64,000 bases of DNA from Microbacterium sp. BLY (lineage in GTDB: Bacteria; Actinomycetota; Actinomycetes; Actinomycetales; Microbacteriaceae). The notes under the pieces are model-generated. The model was given only the letters and a program-made list of their open reading frames with translations, was not told the DNA's origin and made no database searches. The position numbers were made by a program, and so were the translations under genes. Below, one piece after another: positions 1-8,574 of the stretch. The stretch's first letter is position 1. The number at the start of each line of letters is the position of its first letter. Location: contig NZ_JAGKSR010000001.1 in assembly GCF_017939615.1 (NCBI RefSeq), positions 1,302,001-1,366,000 of the forward strand. The letters run 5' to 3'.

Positions 1-1731
1 TCCCAGGTCGTGAAGGACGCCGGGGGCATCGGCATGGTGCTGGTGAACGTGCCCGGTGGTGCGGACTCCCTCGACAACGACTTCCACGCGGTGCCGACCG
101 TGCACCTGAACGCCGTGCACCGGGAAGCCGTGCTCGCGTACGTGCAGGGCGGCGTCGATCGGCCGATCACCCTCGTGGGCGAGAACACCACCGGTGTGAC
201 CACGCCGACGCCGCAGATCGCGGGCTTCTCGAGCCGAGGGCCGGTCCTGGCCGACGGCACAGACGTCCTCAAGCCGGACATCGCCGCTCCGGGCGTCGCG
301 ATCCTCGCCGCGACGCACAACGCGCCGGGCGAGGACCCGACCTTCGGAATCCTCTCCGGGACGTCGATGGCCTCCCCGCACATCGCCGGCCTCGGCGCGC
401 TGTACCTGGGGGAGCACCCGCGGGCCACCCCGGCGGAGATCCGGTCGGCCCTGATGACCACCGCGTACGACACCGTGCTCCCCGACGGCTCGAAGAACAC
501 GAACCCGTTCGAGCAGGGTGCCGGACAGGTCGACGCGACGCGCTACCTGAACCCCGGGCTGCTGTACCTCAACGGCTTCAAGGACTGGGCGGCGTTCCTC
601 GACGGGAAGGGGCTGTCGGACTTCCCCGGCATCGACCCCATCGACGGCAGCGACCTGAACCAGGCGTCGATCTCGATCGGCTCCCTGGCCAGCGCGCAGA
701 CCGTCACCCGCACCGTCACGTCGACCGAGAAGGGCGTGTTCACCGCGAAGGCGTCCGTCCCTGGTGTGAACGTCACCGTCACTCCGTCTCAGCTCGCCTT
801 CGACAAGCCGGGGCAGACGAAGACCTTCACGGTCACGTTCGACAGCACCACCGCGCCGGTCGAGCAGTGGGCCACGGGTTCGCTCACCTGGACGAGCAAG
901 AAGAACACGGTGCGCTCGCCGATCGCGGTGTTCCCGGTCACGGCGGATGCCCCGGCCGAGGTCACCGGCAGCGGCGTCGACGGCAGCACGACGGTGGACA
1001 TCGTCCCCGGCCTCGACGGCGACCTGGCGCTGGGCGTCTCCGGTCTCACCCCGTTCCAGCTGCTCAGCGACCCGGACAACCCGGTCGAGGGGCACTCCGG
1101 GAACGAGAACTCGGGCGACGCGAACAAGGACGTGTCCTGGATCGTCGACGTGCCGGAGGGCGCCACGCTCTCCCGGTTCGACCTCGACTCCTCGGACGAC
1201 GAGGGCAGCGATCTCGACCTCACCGTCTACCGGGTCGTGAGCCCCGACGACCTGCGCTATTACGAGCGCTGGCAGTCGGCGACGGGCTCGGCCGACGAGC
1301 AGGTGACGATCCCCGCACCGACCGCCGGCACGTACCTGGTCGTGGCGAACGTGTACGCGACCACCGGGCCGATGACGTGGGACATGACCTACGCCACCGT
1401 GCTCCCGGACGGGGAGGGGGCGTTCACCGCCACGCCGAATCCGATCGCCGCGGTCCGCGGGGAGAAGACGAGCTACGAGCTGAGCTGGTCCGGCCTGACC
1501 GCCGGCACCCGCTACCTCGGACTCGTCCAGTACGGCGACTCGGCTGTGCGCACCGTGGTGACGGTCACGACACCCGCGGCCGTCGCCCCGGCCCCCGCGC
1601 CGACCCCGGACCCGACCCCGGATCCGGATCCGACGCCGACTCCGACCCCGGACCCGACTCCGGCCCCGACGCCGGATCCGGCTCCGATCCCGGACCCGAC
1701 CCCGACCCCGGAGGCCGACACCGCCGGCTGA
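1..1731 (+). CDS. Secreted subtilisin-like serine protease (S8), 3' part
   Basis: The frame is open from the first base, so the N-terminus, including the catalytic Asp and His, lies upstream. The visible part begins in a PA-like insert (KDAGGIGMVLVN) and contains the S8 serine motif GTSMASPHIAG, with the Ser codon at 364-366. A subtilase Fn3-type beta domain (about 640-950) follows, then a pre-peptidase C-terminal-like beta domain (about 1120-1400). The last 50 residues are a Pro/Thr/Asp-rich tail, as in wall-spanning linkers, with no LPXTG or membrane segment after it. It should be an exported protease, either released or loosely held in the wall. The PA and Fn3 domains and the tail argue against a T7SS mycosin. 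Identification as a subtilase is firm; the substrate is unknown. Confidence 0.93.
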   Translation, partial: SQVVKDAGGIGMVLVNVPGGADSLDNDFHAVPTVHLNAVHREAVLAYVQGGVDRPITLVGENTTGVTTPTPQIAGFSSRGPVLADGTDVLKPDIAAPGVAILAATHNAPGEDPTFGILSGTSMASPHIAGLGALYLGEHPRATPAEIRSALMTTAYDTVLPDGSKNTNPFEQGAGQVDATRYLNPGLLYLNGFKDWAAFLDGKGLSDFPGIDPIDGSDLNQASISIGSLASAQTVTRTVTSTEKGVFTAKASVPGVNVTVTPSQLAFDKPGQTKTFTVTFDSTTAPVEQWATGSLTWTSKKNTVRSPIAVFPVTADAPAEVTGSGVDGSTTVDIVPGLDGDLALGVSGLTPFQLLSDPDNPVEGHSGNENSGDANKDVSWIVDVPEGATLSRFDLDSSDDEGSDLDLTVYRVVSPDDLRYYERWQSATGSADEQVTIPAPTAGTYLVVANVYATTGPMTWDMTYATVLPDGEGAFTATPNPIAAVRGEKTSYELSWSGLTAGTRYLGLVQYGDSAVRTVVTVTTPAAVAPAPAPTPDPTPDPDPTPTPTPDPTPAPTPDPAPIPDPTPTPEADTAG

Positions 1732-1759
1732 TCCCGGAACGGATGCACGACACGGTCAC

Positions 1760-1788
1760 GGCCGCACGAGGGAATCCCTCGTGCGGCC
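1760..1788 (+). terminator. Perfect hairpin after the subtilase gene
   Basis: A 29-base palindrome has 14-base arms (GGCCGCACGAGGGA and its complement) around one base. It lies 28 bases past the subtilase stop. There is no T-tract, which is common for GC-rich terminators. Confidence 0.6.
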
Positions 1789-1858
1789 GTGCCGTCGTCT
1801 CCAGGTCGTGCAACCGTGCCGACGTGCCGTCGTCTCCAGGTCGTGCAGCCGTGCCGAC
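1789..1858. repeat. 35-bp tandem duplication
   Basis: Two adjacent 35-base copies (1789-1823 and 1824-1858), each beginning GTGCCGTCGTCTCCAGGTCG, differ at one position. They abut the hairpin at 1760-1788. The near identity suggests recent duplication. No coding role is evident. Confidence 0.75.
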
Positions 1859-1870
1859 GTGCGGGCGGTC

Positions 1871-1902
1871 CGTTCGTCGCACGACCGCCGCCGCTCGTCG
1901 CA
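1871..1902. promoter_or_regulatory. Candidate LytTR-regulator direct repeat upstream of cstA
   Basis: Two imperfect direct repeats, CGTTCGTCGCA (1871-1881) and CGCTCGTCGCA (1892-1902), match at 10 of 11 positions and start exactly 21 bp apart, two helical turns. LytTR-domain regulators typically bind such phased direct repeats upstream of a promoter, and a LytTR regulator is encoded at 5853-6569. The binding assignment is inference. Confidence 0.4.
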
Positions 1903-1941
1903 ACGTCCCCCGATCCGGGCGCGACGGCGGGGCGCACTCCC

Positions 1942-1947
1942 TACCGT
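1942..1947 (+). promoter_or_regulatory. Putative -10 box for cstA
   Basis: TACCGT lies 37 bases before the cstA start and downstream of the 21-bp-phased direct repeats. No convincing -35 is seen, which suits an activator-dependent promoter. Confidence 0.4.
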
Positions 1948-1984
1948 GGGGAGACGCAATGATGCGCCCCCAGAGGAGAACCCC

Positions 1985-4270
1985 ATGACCGCACCTTCGT
2001 CGCGCCGCCGCGACGGCGCCGGACTCGTCGACGACGAGCCCGTCATCGAGACCGACCCGAACCTCCCACCCGTCGCCCTCTCCGCGGAGCACGAGGCGAA
2101 GAGCCGCCGCTGGACCCTGCCGAAGATCCTGCTGTGGACGGCCATCGCCCTCCTCGGCGGTGTCGCCTGGGTGATGCTCGCCATCGTGCGCGGCGAGACC
2201 GTGAACGCGATCTGGTTCGTGTTCGCCGCCGTCTGCACCTACCTGATCGGCTACCGCTTCTACTCCAAGGTCATCGAGCGGTACATCACCCGCCCCGACG
2301 ACCGCCGCGCCACGCCCGCGGAGGTGAAGCAGGACGGCAAGGACTACGTCCCCACCGACCGGCGGGTGCTCTACGGACACCACTTCGCCGCCATCGCCGG
2401 CGCCGGACCGCTCGTGGGCCCCGTGCTCGCGGCGCAGATGGGCTACCTCCCCGGCACCATCTGGATCATCGTGGGCGTCGTGCTCGCGGGAGCCGTGCAG
2501 GACTACACGGTGCTCTTCTTCTCGATGCGGCGCGGCGGCCGGACCATCGGCCAGATGGCGCGGCAGGAGCTCGGCAAGATCGGCGGCACCGCGGCGATCA
2601 TCGCCTCGCTGCTCATCATGCTCATCATCGTCGCGATCCTCGCGCTCGTCGTCGTCAACGCCCTCGGTGAGAGCCCGTGGGGCGTCTTCTCCGTCGCGAT
2701 GACCATCCCGATCGCCCTCTTCATGGGCGTGTACCTCCGCTATCTGCGCCCCGGCAAGGTGACCGAGGTCTCGATCATCGGCTTCGTGCTGCTCATGGCC
2801 GCGATCATCGGCGGCGGCTGGGTGGCCGGCACCGAGTGGGGCCAGGCGATCTTCCACCTCGACCGCACCACGATCGCGTGGGGCATCATCGTCTACGGCT
2901 TCATCGCCGCGGTGCTGCCGGTCTGGCTGCTGCTCGCGCCCCGCGACTACCTCTCCACGTTCATGAAGATCGGCGTCATCGTGATGCTCGCCGGCGCGAT
3001 CGTGCTCGTGCGTCCGGAGATCTCGGTCCCCGCGGTCAGCATCTTCGGTGAGAACGGCATGGGGCCGGTGTTCGCGGGTCCGCTCTTCCCGTTCCTCTTC
3101 GTCACCATCGCGTGCGGCGCGTTGTCCGGATTCCACGCGCTGATCGCGTCGGGCACCACGCCGAAGCTGGTGGAGAAGGAGCGCCAGACCCGCTTCATCG
3201 GGTACGGCGGCATGCTCATGGAGTCGTTCGTCGCGATCATGGCCCTCGTCGCCGCGATCTCGATCGACCAGGGCATCTACTTCGCCATGAACGCCCCGGC
3301 CGCCGCGACCGGCGGCACCGTGGAGGGCGCGGTCGCCTTCGTGAACTCGCTCGGCCTGACCGGGGTGAACCTCACCCCCGACATGCTCACCGGCACGGCG
3401 GCGGCGGTCGGCGAGGAGTCGATCGTCTCGCGTACCGGTGGTGCGCCGACACTCGCGCTCGGCCTCGCGCACATCATGCAGCAGGCCCTCGGCGGGCAAG
3501 CGCTCATGGCGTTCTGGTACCACTTCGCGATCATGTTCGAGGCCCTGTTCATCCTCACGGCGGTCGACGCCGGCACCCGGGTCGCGCGCTTCATGCTGCA
3601 GGACTCGATCGGCGCCTGGTTCCCGAAGTTCCGCGACGTCTCCTGGCGTCCCGGGGTGTGGATCTGCACCGCGATCATGGTGGCCGGCTGGGGAGCGATC
3701 CTCATCCTCGGCGTCACCGACCCGCTCGGCGGCATCAACACCTTCTTCCCGTTGTTCGGCATCGCGAACCAGCTGCTCGCGGCGATCGCGCTCGCCGTGG
3801 TGCTGGCCATCGTCGCCAAGCGCGGGCGCAGCTACTTCCGGTGGCTGTGGATCATCGCGCTGCCGCTCGCCTTCACCGCTGTGGTCACCATCACGGCATC
3901 GCTCTACAAGATCTTCTCGCCGGTGCCGGCGATCGGATACTGGGCGAACCACTTCCGCTACCTGGAGGCACTGAACTCCGGTGACACCGCGCTCGGCGAA
4001 CCGGAGGTGCTGCAGGCCGTCATCCGCAACACCGCGGTGCAGGGAACGCTGTCGATCATCTTCGTGGTGCTCGCGATCATCGTCATCGTCATGGCTGTCA
4101 TCGCGACGGTGAAGGCGATCCGCAACGGCGGCGGCGAGAACACGGAAGACCCGCCGGTGCCGTCGCGTCGCTTCGCCCCCGCCGGGTTCCTCCCCGACGC
4201 GGAGGAGCGCGAGCTGGAGAAGCAGTGGGAGCCGATCCTCGCCGAGGAGCGCGCGGCGGCGCGGCACTGA
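1985..4270 (+). CDS. cstA: CstA-family carbon-starvation / pyruvate (peptide) carrier
   Basis: This 761-residue polytopic membrane protein has the CstA signature, including HHFAAIAGAGP at residues 132-142 and GYLPGTIW just after, and more than a dozen hydrophobic helices. A cytosolic N-terminal arm of about 45 residues precedes helix 1. The ATG at 1985 is chosen for its GAGGAG Shine-Dalgarno (1972-1977); the frame is open upstream but lacks an RBS. E. coli CstA and BtsT/YjiY are known for peptide and pyruvate uptake. A LytS/LytTR pair and a small YbdD-type gene sit downstream, as around enteric btsT/cstA. Pyruvate or a related carboxylate is therefore the likely substrate, but this is inference. 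Confidence 0.93.
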   Translation: MTAPSSRRRDGAGLVDDEPVIETDPNLPPVALSAEHEAKSRRWTLPKILLWTAIALLGGVAWVMLAIVRGETVNAIWFVFAAVCTYLIGYRFYSKVIERYITRPDDRRATPAEVKQDGKDYVPTDRRVLYGHHFAAIAGAGPLVGPVLAAQMGYLPGTIWIIVGVVLAGAVQDYTVLFFSMRRGGRTIGQMARQELGKIGGTAAIIASLLIMLIIVAILALVVVNALGESPWGVFSVAMTIPIALFMGVYLRYLRPGKVTEVSIIGFVLLMAAIIGGGWVAGTEWGQAIFHLDRTTIAWGIIVYGFIAAVLPVWLLLAPRDYLSTFMKIGVIVMLAGAIVLVRPEISVPAVSIFGENGMGPVFAGPLFPFLFVTIACGALSGFHALIASGTTPKLVEKERQTRFIGYGGMLMESFVAIMALVAAISIDQGIYFAMNAPAAATGGTVEGAVAFVNSLGLTGVNLTPDMLTGTAAAVGEESIVSRTGGAPTLALGLAHIMQQALGGQALMAFWYHFAIMFEALFILTAVDAGTRVARFMLQDSIGAWFPKFRDVSWRPGVWICTAIMVAGWGAILILGVTDPLGGINTFFPLFGIANQLLAAIALAVVLAIVAKRGRSYFRWLWIIALPLAFTAVVTITASLYKIFSPVPAIGYWANHFRYLEALNSGDTALGEPEVLQAVIRNTAVQGTLSIIFVVLAIIVIVMAVIATVKAIRNGGGENTEDPPVPSRRFAPAGFLPDAEERELEKQWEPILAEERAAARH

Positions 4271-4271
4271 G

Positions 4272-4517
4272 ATGACCCACGCGATGGATCGGACGGATGC
4301 CGCGACCTCCCCGCTGCGGGCGCTGTGGAGCGCCCTCGGCCGGGTCGGCCGCGGCATCCGCTGGTACATGACGACGCTGATGGGCGACACCGCGTACGCC
4401 ACGTACGTCGCCCATCACCGGCGGCATCATCCGGACGAGGAGCCGCTGACGGAGCGGCAGTTCTGGCGTCAGCGGATGGACGACCAGGACCGCAATCCCG
4501 GTGCCCGCTGCTGCTGA
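4272..4517 (+). CDS. YbdD/YjiX-type small protein (DUF466)
   Basis: An 81-residue soluble protein starts two bases after the cstA stop. It has the family pattern of an N-terminal helix (GRGIRWYMTTLMGD), then AYATYVAHHRRHHPDEEPLT and a C-terminal ERQFWRQRMDDQD. DUF466 genes accompany cstA/btsT genes in many bacteria and are thought to support the carrier. The close spacing indicates co-transcription and translational coupling with cstA. A terminal CC pair is unusual but also occurs in homologues. Confidence 0.85.
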   Translation: MTHAMDRTDAATSPLRALWSALGRVGRGIRWYMTTLMGDTAYATYVAHHRRHHPDEEPLTERQFWRQRMDDQDRNPGARCC

Positions 4518-4641
4518 CCCTTCGACAGGCTCAGGGCCCCAAGGCGGGTCGCTGAGCCTGTCGAAGCACCGAGGTGGGTCGCTGAGCCTGTCGAAGCGTG
4601 GGTCGCTGAGCCTGTCGAAGCGTGGGTCGCTGAGCCTGTCG
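4518..4641. repeat. Intergenic 22-bp repeat cluster with inverted copy
   Basis: Three near-identical direct units, GGGTCGCTGAGCCTGTCGAAGC, start at 4546, 4576 and 4600, and a truncated fourth starts at 4624. An inverted copy (TTCGACAGGCTCAG, 4521-4534) precedes them and can pair with the first unit as a hairpin. This looks like a dispersed extragenic repeat family of Microbacteriaceae. It may terminate the cstA unit and separates it from the sensor kinase gene. Confidence 0.8.
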
Positions 4642-4650
4642 GCGCGTCCC

Positions 4651-4656
4651 TAGGCT
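4651..4656 (+). promoter_or_regulatory. -10 box of a leaderless promoter for the sensor kinase
   Basis: TAGGCT is followed by exactly six bases and then the ATG at 4663. No Shine-Dalgarno is present, so transcription probably begins at or next to the start codon. Confidence 0.55.
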
Positions 4657-4662
4657 GAGCGC

Positions 4663-5844
4663 ATGAACGACGTCGTCCTCGCCGCGGTCCTCGGCGTGCT
4701 CGGCGGCATCGCCCTCACGGCGCTGCTGCTGCTCGCGCGGCGGTTCGCGCGCGGGTCGGCCGATCTCGGCAGTGAGGCGGAGCAGGGGGCGCTGCGGGCG
4801 CTGCACCAGGCGAGCCTCGCCGCGCCGCACCTGCGCGGCGGGCTGACCGGTCCGGATGCGGTGAAGGCCGCGCGGCACCTGCGGGTGCTGCTGGGCAGCG
4901 CGGCGGTCGCGATCGTCGGTCCGGACGACACGGTCACCCTCGACGGCGCGGCGGACGGGCTCGAATCCGCCGCCGTGCGCATCGCCGCCCAGGTGCGCGC
5001 GTCGGGGCGGCGTCAGGTGTTCCCGTCGCCCTCCCGGACGGACGACCTGGAGGCGGTCGGCGCGCCCATCCTCGTCGACGGGGAGACGGTCGGGGTGGTC
5101 GTCGCGTTCGCGTCCCCCGTGCGGGCCGCCCTCGTGCGGGCGGCGGAGGAGGTGGCCGACTGGTGTGCGGCGCAGGTCGCCCTCGGTGGGCTCGAGGCCT
5201 CGCGCACGCAGCTGGCGGAGGCGGAGCTGCGGGCCCTGCGCGCGCAGATCTCCCCGCACTTCATCTACAACGCGCTGACCGCGATCGCCTCGTTCATCAC
5301 GACCGATCCCGACCGGGCGCGCGACCTCGTGCTCGAGTTCGCCGACTTCACCCGCTACTCGTTCCGCCGGCAGGGGGAGTTCACCACGCTGGCGGAGGAG
5401 CTGGGCAGCATCCACTCGTACCTGGAGCTGGAGCGGGCGCGGTTCGGCGACCGCCTGCGGGTGACGCTGCAGATCGCGCCGGAGACGCTCGCGACGGTCA
5501 TCCCCTTCCTCTCGGTGCAGCCGCTCGTCGAGAACGCGGTACGGCACGGCCTGGAGCCGGGGGAGGGCGGCGGAGAGATCCGCATCACCTCCCGCGACGA
5601 CGGCACGCACACCGAGATCCTCGTGGAGGACGACGGTGTCGGCATGGACCCGGAGGGCCTGCGCGCGCTGCTGACAGCGCGCGACGAGGGCGGGCACGTG
5701 GGCCTGCGGAACGTCGACACCCGGCTCCGCCAGGTCTATGGCAGCGGGGGCGGTCTGGTCGTCGAGACCAATGCGGGCGCGGGTACCCTGGTGCGCATGC
5801 GAGTCCCGAAATCGCAGCCCCTTCATGACCCGGACGACGACTGA
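4663..5844 (+). CDS. LytS/YehU-type sensor histidine kinase
   Basis: This 393-residue protein has one N-terminal membrane helix (about residues 5-25), then a GAF-like sensory region (about 45-170) and a His_kinase/HATPase module. The phospho-acceptor lies in ISPHFIYNALT (His199), the N-box in VENAVRHGL (Asn291), and the G-box in DDGVGMD. The His-box and short single-helix N-terminus match the LytS class, although the usual five-helix 5TM-LYT sensor is absent. Its response regulator follows after 8 bases. From its place between a CstA carrier and a symporter it probably controls carboxylate uptake in response to nutrient state; this is inference. Confidence 0.9.
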   Translation: MNDVVLAAVLGVLGGIALTALLLLARRFARGSADLGSEAEQGALRALHQASLAAPHLRGGLTGPDAVKAARHLRVLLGSAAVAIVGPDDTVTLDGAADGLESAAVRIAAQVRASGRRQVFPSPSRTDDLEAVGAPILVDGETVGVVVAFASPVRAALVRAAEEVADWCAAQVALGGLEASRTQLAEAELRALRAQISPHFIYNALTAIASFITTDPDRARDLVLEFADFTRYSFRRQGEFTTLAEELGSIHSYLELERARFGDRLRVTLQIAPETLATVIPFLSVQPLVENAVRHGLEPGEGGGEIRITSRDDGTHTEILVEDDGVGMDPEGLRALLTARDEGGHVGLRNVDTRLRQVYGSGGGLVVETNAGAGTLVRMRVPKSQPLHDPDDD

Positions 5845-5852
5845 GGAGCGGC

Positions 5853-6569
5853 ATGATCGACGTCCTCGTCGCCGACGACGAGCAGCCGGCCCTCGATGAG
5901 CTCGTCCATCTGCTGCGCGCCGATCCGCGCATCGGCGAGATCCGCACCGCCGGCAACGGCGCCGATGCGCTCCGGATGCTGTCGGAGCGGGCGGTGCGCA
6001 TCGCGTTCCTCGACATCCACATGCCGGGACTCCTCGGCACCGACCTCGCCCGCGCGCTCCTCGGGCTCGCAGAGCCGCCGGCGGTCGTGTTCGTCACCGC
6101 CGACGAGGCGCGCGCGGTCGAGGCGTTCGAGCTGCGCGCGGCGGACTACCTCCTGAAACCGGTCCGTCGGGAGCGCCTGCGCAGCGCCGTGGACCGGGTG
6201 ATCGAGCAGGAGGCCGCGCCCCGCGGCGACGACGAGGTGCTGCCGGTGACCGTGGGCGCGTCCGTGCGGTTCGTCCGGCGCAGCGACGTGCGCTGGGTGC
6301 GCGCGCAGGGCGACTACGCGCGATTGCACACCGACGACGACGGACCGGGGCACCTCGTGCGCATCCCGATCTCGGAACTCGAGACGCGGTGGGCGCCCGC
6401 CGGGTTCCTGCGCATCCACCGGTCCACCCTCGTCCGGGTGGACGCGGTCACCGAGGCGCGGCTGTCGGGAGGGGAGCCCACGATCGTCGTCGGCACGGCG
6501 GTGCTGCCCGTGAGCAGACGGCTCGTCGCTGCCGTGCGGGAGGCCCTCGTGCGCGGGGAGGCCGGATGA
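5853..6569 (+). CDS. LytTR-family response regulator
   Basis: The 238-residue protein has a receiver domain (about 1-120) with acidic pocket Asp8/Asp9, phospho-acceptor Asp54 (FLDIH) and Lys in LLKPVRR. A LytTR DNA-binding domain follows (about 130-232), including RSDVRWVRAQGDYARLHT and GFLRIHRSTLV. It is the partner of the kinase upstream and is translationally coupled to the DUF485 gene, whose ATG overlaps its stop. The phased direct repeat upstream of cstA (1871-1902) is a plausible target. Confidence 0.93.
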   Translation: MIDVLVADDEQPALDELVHLLRADPRIGEIRTAGNGADALRMLSERAVRIAFLDIHMPGLLGTDLARALLGLAEPPAVVFVTADEARAVEAFELRAADYLLKPVRRERLRSAVDRVIEQEAAPRGDDEVLPVTVGASVRFVRRSDVRWVRAQGDYARLHTDDDGPGHLVRIPISELETRWAPAGFLRIHRSTLVRVDAVTEARLSGGEPTIVVGTAVLPVSRRLVAAVREALVRGEAG

Positions 6570-6940
6570 CCGAGGCGCCGAAGCGGGTGCGGGTCACCGC
6601 CGACGCGCCGCCGCGTCGCCCGGCGGCAGCGACGCGGGGGATCGCGCTGCCCGGCGCCCCGGTCGCGGAGGCCGACGCCGTCTACGCCCGGGCGCTGATG
6701 CGCAGTCAGCTCCGCCTCGCGCTCGGCACCGTCGCCGGGTTCGTCGTGGTCGTCGTCGCCCTGGCACTCGCGATCGCGCTGATCCCCGAGATCGACGCCG
6801 TGGTCATCGGCGGGCTCCCGCTGTCGTGGCTGCTGCAGGCGTTCGCGTTCTACCCCGTCATCCTCGTCTTCGCCGTGCTCTACGTGCGCACCGCCGTCCG
6901 CAACGAGCGCCGGTACCGCGCGCTCCGGGACCGCGAATGA
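6566..6940 (+). CDS. DUF485 membrane protein, symporter partner
   Basis: This 124-residue protein has a basic, Pro/Ala-rich cytosolic N-terminus (1-45) and two transmembrane helices (about 52-72 and 83-107), with YARALMRSQLRLAL before the first, as in DUF485. It starts at the ATG overlapping the regulator stop (ATGA). DUF485 proteins precede acetate/pyruvate-type sodium:solute symporters such as ActP and corynebacterial MctC, and the same order is seen here. The N-terminal arm is longer than usual. Confidence 0.85.
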   Translation: MTEAPKRVRVTADAPPRRPAAATRGIALPGAPVAEADAVYARALMRSQLRLALGTVAGFVVVVVALALAIALIPEIDAVVIGGLPLSWLLQAFAFYPVILVFAVLYVRTAVRNERRYRALRDRE

Positions 6941-8394
6941 ACGCCGTGCTCGACCTCGTCGGCGTCGCCCTGGTCGTCATCGCCACGCTTCTCATCGGCG
7001 TGTACGGGCTGCGGGTGTCGCGGACGACGAGCGACTTCTTCGTCGCGTCGCGGACCGTCCGCCCGGTCTGGAACGCGTCGGCGATCAGCGGCGAATACCT
7101 GTCGGCGGGCACCTTCCTCGGACTCTCCGGGCTGGTGCTGCTGGACGGTGCCCGCGGCTTCTGGTTCCCCATCGGCTACGCCGCCGGCTACCTGCTCGTC
7201 CTCGTGTTCGTCGCCGCCCCCCTGCGCCGCAGCGGGGCGTACACGATCCCGGACTTCGTCGAAGCCCGCCTCGACTCGACGGCCGCGCGCCGGGTCACGA
7301 GCCTCGCGGTGCTCATCATCGGCTGGCTCTACATCGTGCCGCAGCTGCACGGCGCGGGCATCACGCTCGTGGTGGTGGCCGGACTGCCGGAGTGGGTGGG
7401 GGCGGTGACCATCGCGGTGCTCGTGGCGGCGGCGGTCGCCGCGGGCGGCATGCGGGCGATCACCTTCGTGCAGGCATTCCAGTACTGGCTCAAGCTGACC
7501 GCGCTGCTCGTGCCGGTGGTGTGCATCGCCTTCGCGCTGAGCGGCGGCCCGCACGACTTCGATCCCGCCCTCGTCTTCCCCGCCGAGGCCGGACCGTCCG
7601 GGTTCGACGCCTACGAGACCGCGTCGCTGCTGCTCGCGCTGCTCCTCGGCACGATGGGGCTGCCGCACGTCCTGGTGCGGTTCTACACGAGCCCGACCGG
7701 AGCGTCCGCGCGGCGGACCACCGTGATCGTCATCGCCATGGTGAGCGCGTTCTACGCCGTGTCGAGCGCGATGGGGCTGCTGGCGCGGATCGCCGCCCCC
7801 GACCTCGCGCAGCCGGGGATCGCCGACACCGTGGTGCTGCAGCTCCCGTCGCGGGTGTTCCCCGGACCGGCCGGCGAGCTGCTGACGGCCCTCATCGTCG
7901 CCGGGGCCTTCGCCGCGTTCCTGGCGACCTCGGCCGGACTCGTGGTCTCGCTCGCGGGGGTCATCAGCCAGGACGTCTTCTCCGGCTCCGTGCGCTCCTT
8001 CCGGCTGTCCGCGGTGCTGTGCGCACTCGTGCCGCTGGGGGTCGCGCTCCTCACGGTTCCGGCGGGACTCGTGTCGAGCGTGGGAGTGGTGTTCGTCGTG
8101 GCGGCGTCGACGCTCTCCCCCGTGGTGCTGCTGGGCGTGTGGTGGCGAGGCCTCACCGCGCGCGGGGCGGTCGCGGGCATGGTGAGCGGCGGCGTCGCGA
8201 CCGGGCTCGCCCTGCTCGTGCACGCCGCCGTGGACGGGGTCGGCGTCGCCGCTCCGTACCTCGCGCAGCCCGCCGCCTGGACGATCCCGCTCGCGACGGC
8301 GGTCACGGTCGCCGTGTCGCTGCTCGACCCTCGCGGACCCTCGCCCCGCACGGACCGCTTCCTCGCCCGCGTGCACACCCCCGACCGCGCCTGA
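6937..8394 (+). CDS. Sodium:solute symporter (ActP/MctC-like monocarboxylate uptake)
   Basis: This 485-residue polytopic protein of the SSS family begins with TTSDFFVASRTVRPVWNASAI and GEYLSAGTFLGLSG, which are typical of the acetate/pyruvate permease branch. The start is the ATG that overlaps the DUF485 stop, so the two are coupled. About 13 helices can be counted. With the CstA carrier and the two-component system it forms a carboxylate-scavenging module. The substrate (acetate, pyruvate or lactate) cannot be read from sequence alone. Confidence 0.9.
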   Translation: MNAVLDLVGVALVVIATLLIGVYGLRVSRTTSDFFVASRTVRPVWNASAISGEYLSAGTFLGLSGLVLLDGARGFWFPIGYAAGYLLVLVFVAAPLRRSGAYTIPDFVEARLDSTAARRVTSLAVLIIGWLYIVPQLHGAGITLVVVAGLPEWVGAVTIAVLVAAAVAAGGMRAITFVQAFQYWLKLTALLVPVVCIAFALSGGPHDFDPALVFPAEAGPSGFDAYETASLLLALLLGTMGLPHVLVRFYTSPTGASARRTTVIVIAMVSAFYAVSSAMGLLARIAAPDLAQPGIADTVVLQLPSRVFPGPAGELLTALIVAGAFAAFLATSAGLVVSLAGVISQDVFSGSVRSFRLSAVLCALVPLGVALLTVPAGLVSSVGVVFVVAASTLSPVVLLGVWWRGLTARGAVAGMVSGGVATGLALLVHAAVDGVGVAAPYLAQPAAWTIPLATAVTVAVSLLDPRGPSPRTDRFLARVHTPDRA

Positions 8395-8460
8395 CCCTCC
8401 TTCTTCTTTCCCCTCTCCTGTCCCTCTCCTGTCCCTGTCCCGGCCCCTGCGTCCCGGAGC

Positions 8461-8521
8461 AGGCGATCGCGCCAAGACAGGCGTGTGGCAGCCAAAAAAG
8501 CCTGTCGCAGCGCGAGTGCCT
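8461..8521. repeat. 22-bp imperfect inverted repeat after the symporter gene
   Basis: The arms at 8461-8482 (AGGCGATCGCGCCAAGACAG plus GC) and 8500-8521 are complementary at 17 of 22 positions around a 17-base loop with an A-run. A pyrimidine-rich stretch (8395-8450) lies just before it. It may end the symporter transcript. The arm sequence recurs in variant form at 8575, 8815 and 8927 inside the repeat block. Confidence 0.5.
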
Positions 8522-8574
8522 GAGAGCGCGGGCGTGTCCGGGTGGCCGGTTCAGAGGCGCTCCCGCGCGATGCC

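Noticed and set aside
1..1731. The subtilase as the mycosin (MycP) of the type VII system
   Set aside because: It has PA, Fn3 and pre-peptidase domains and a Pro-rich tail, lacks the mycosin C-terminal membrane helix, and lies 15 kb away with unrelated genes between.
1565..4402. A 945-codon antisense open frame across cstA
   Set aside because: Low-complexity, charge-rich translation and no start signals; cstA on the plus strand is unmistakable.
4518..4641. A CRISPR array
   Set aside because: Units are 22 bp with spacings of 2-8 bases, with no spacers of suitable length and no cas genes.
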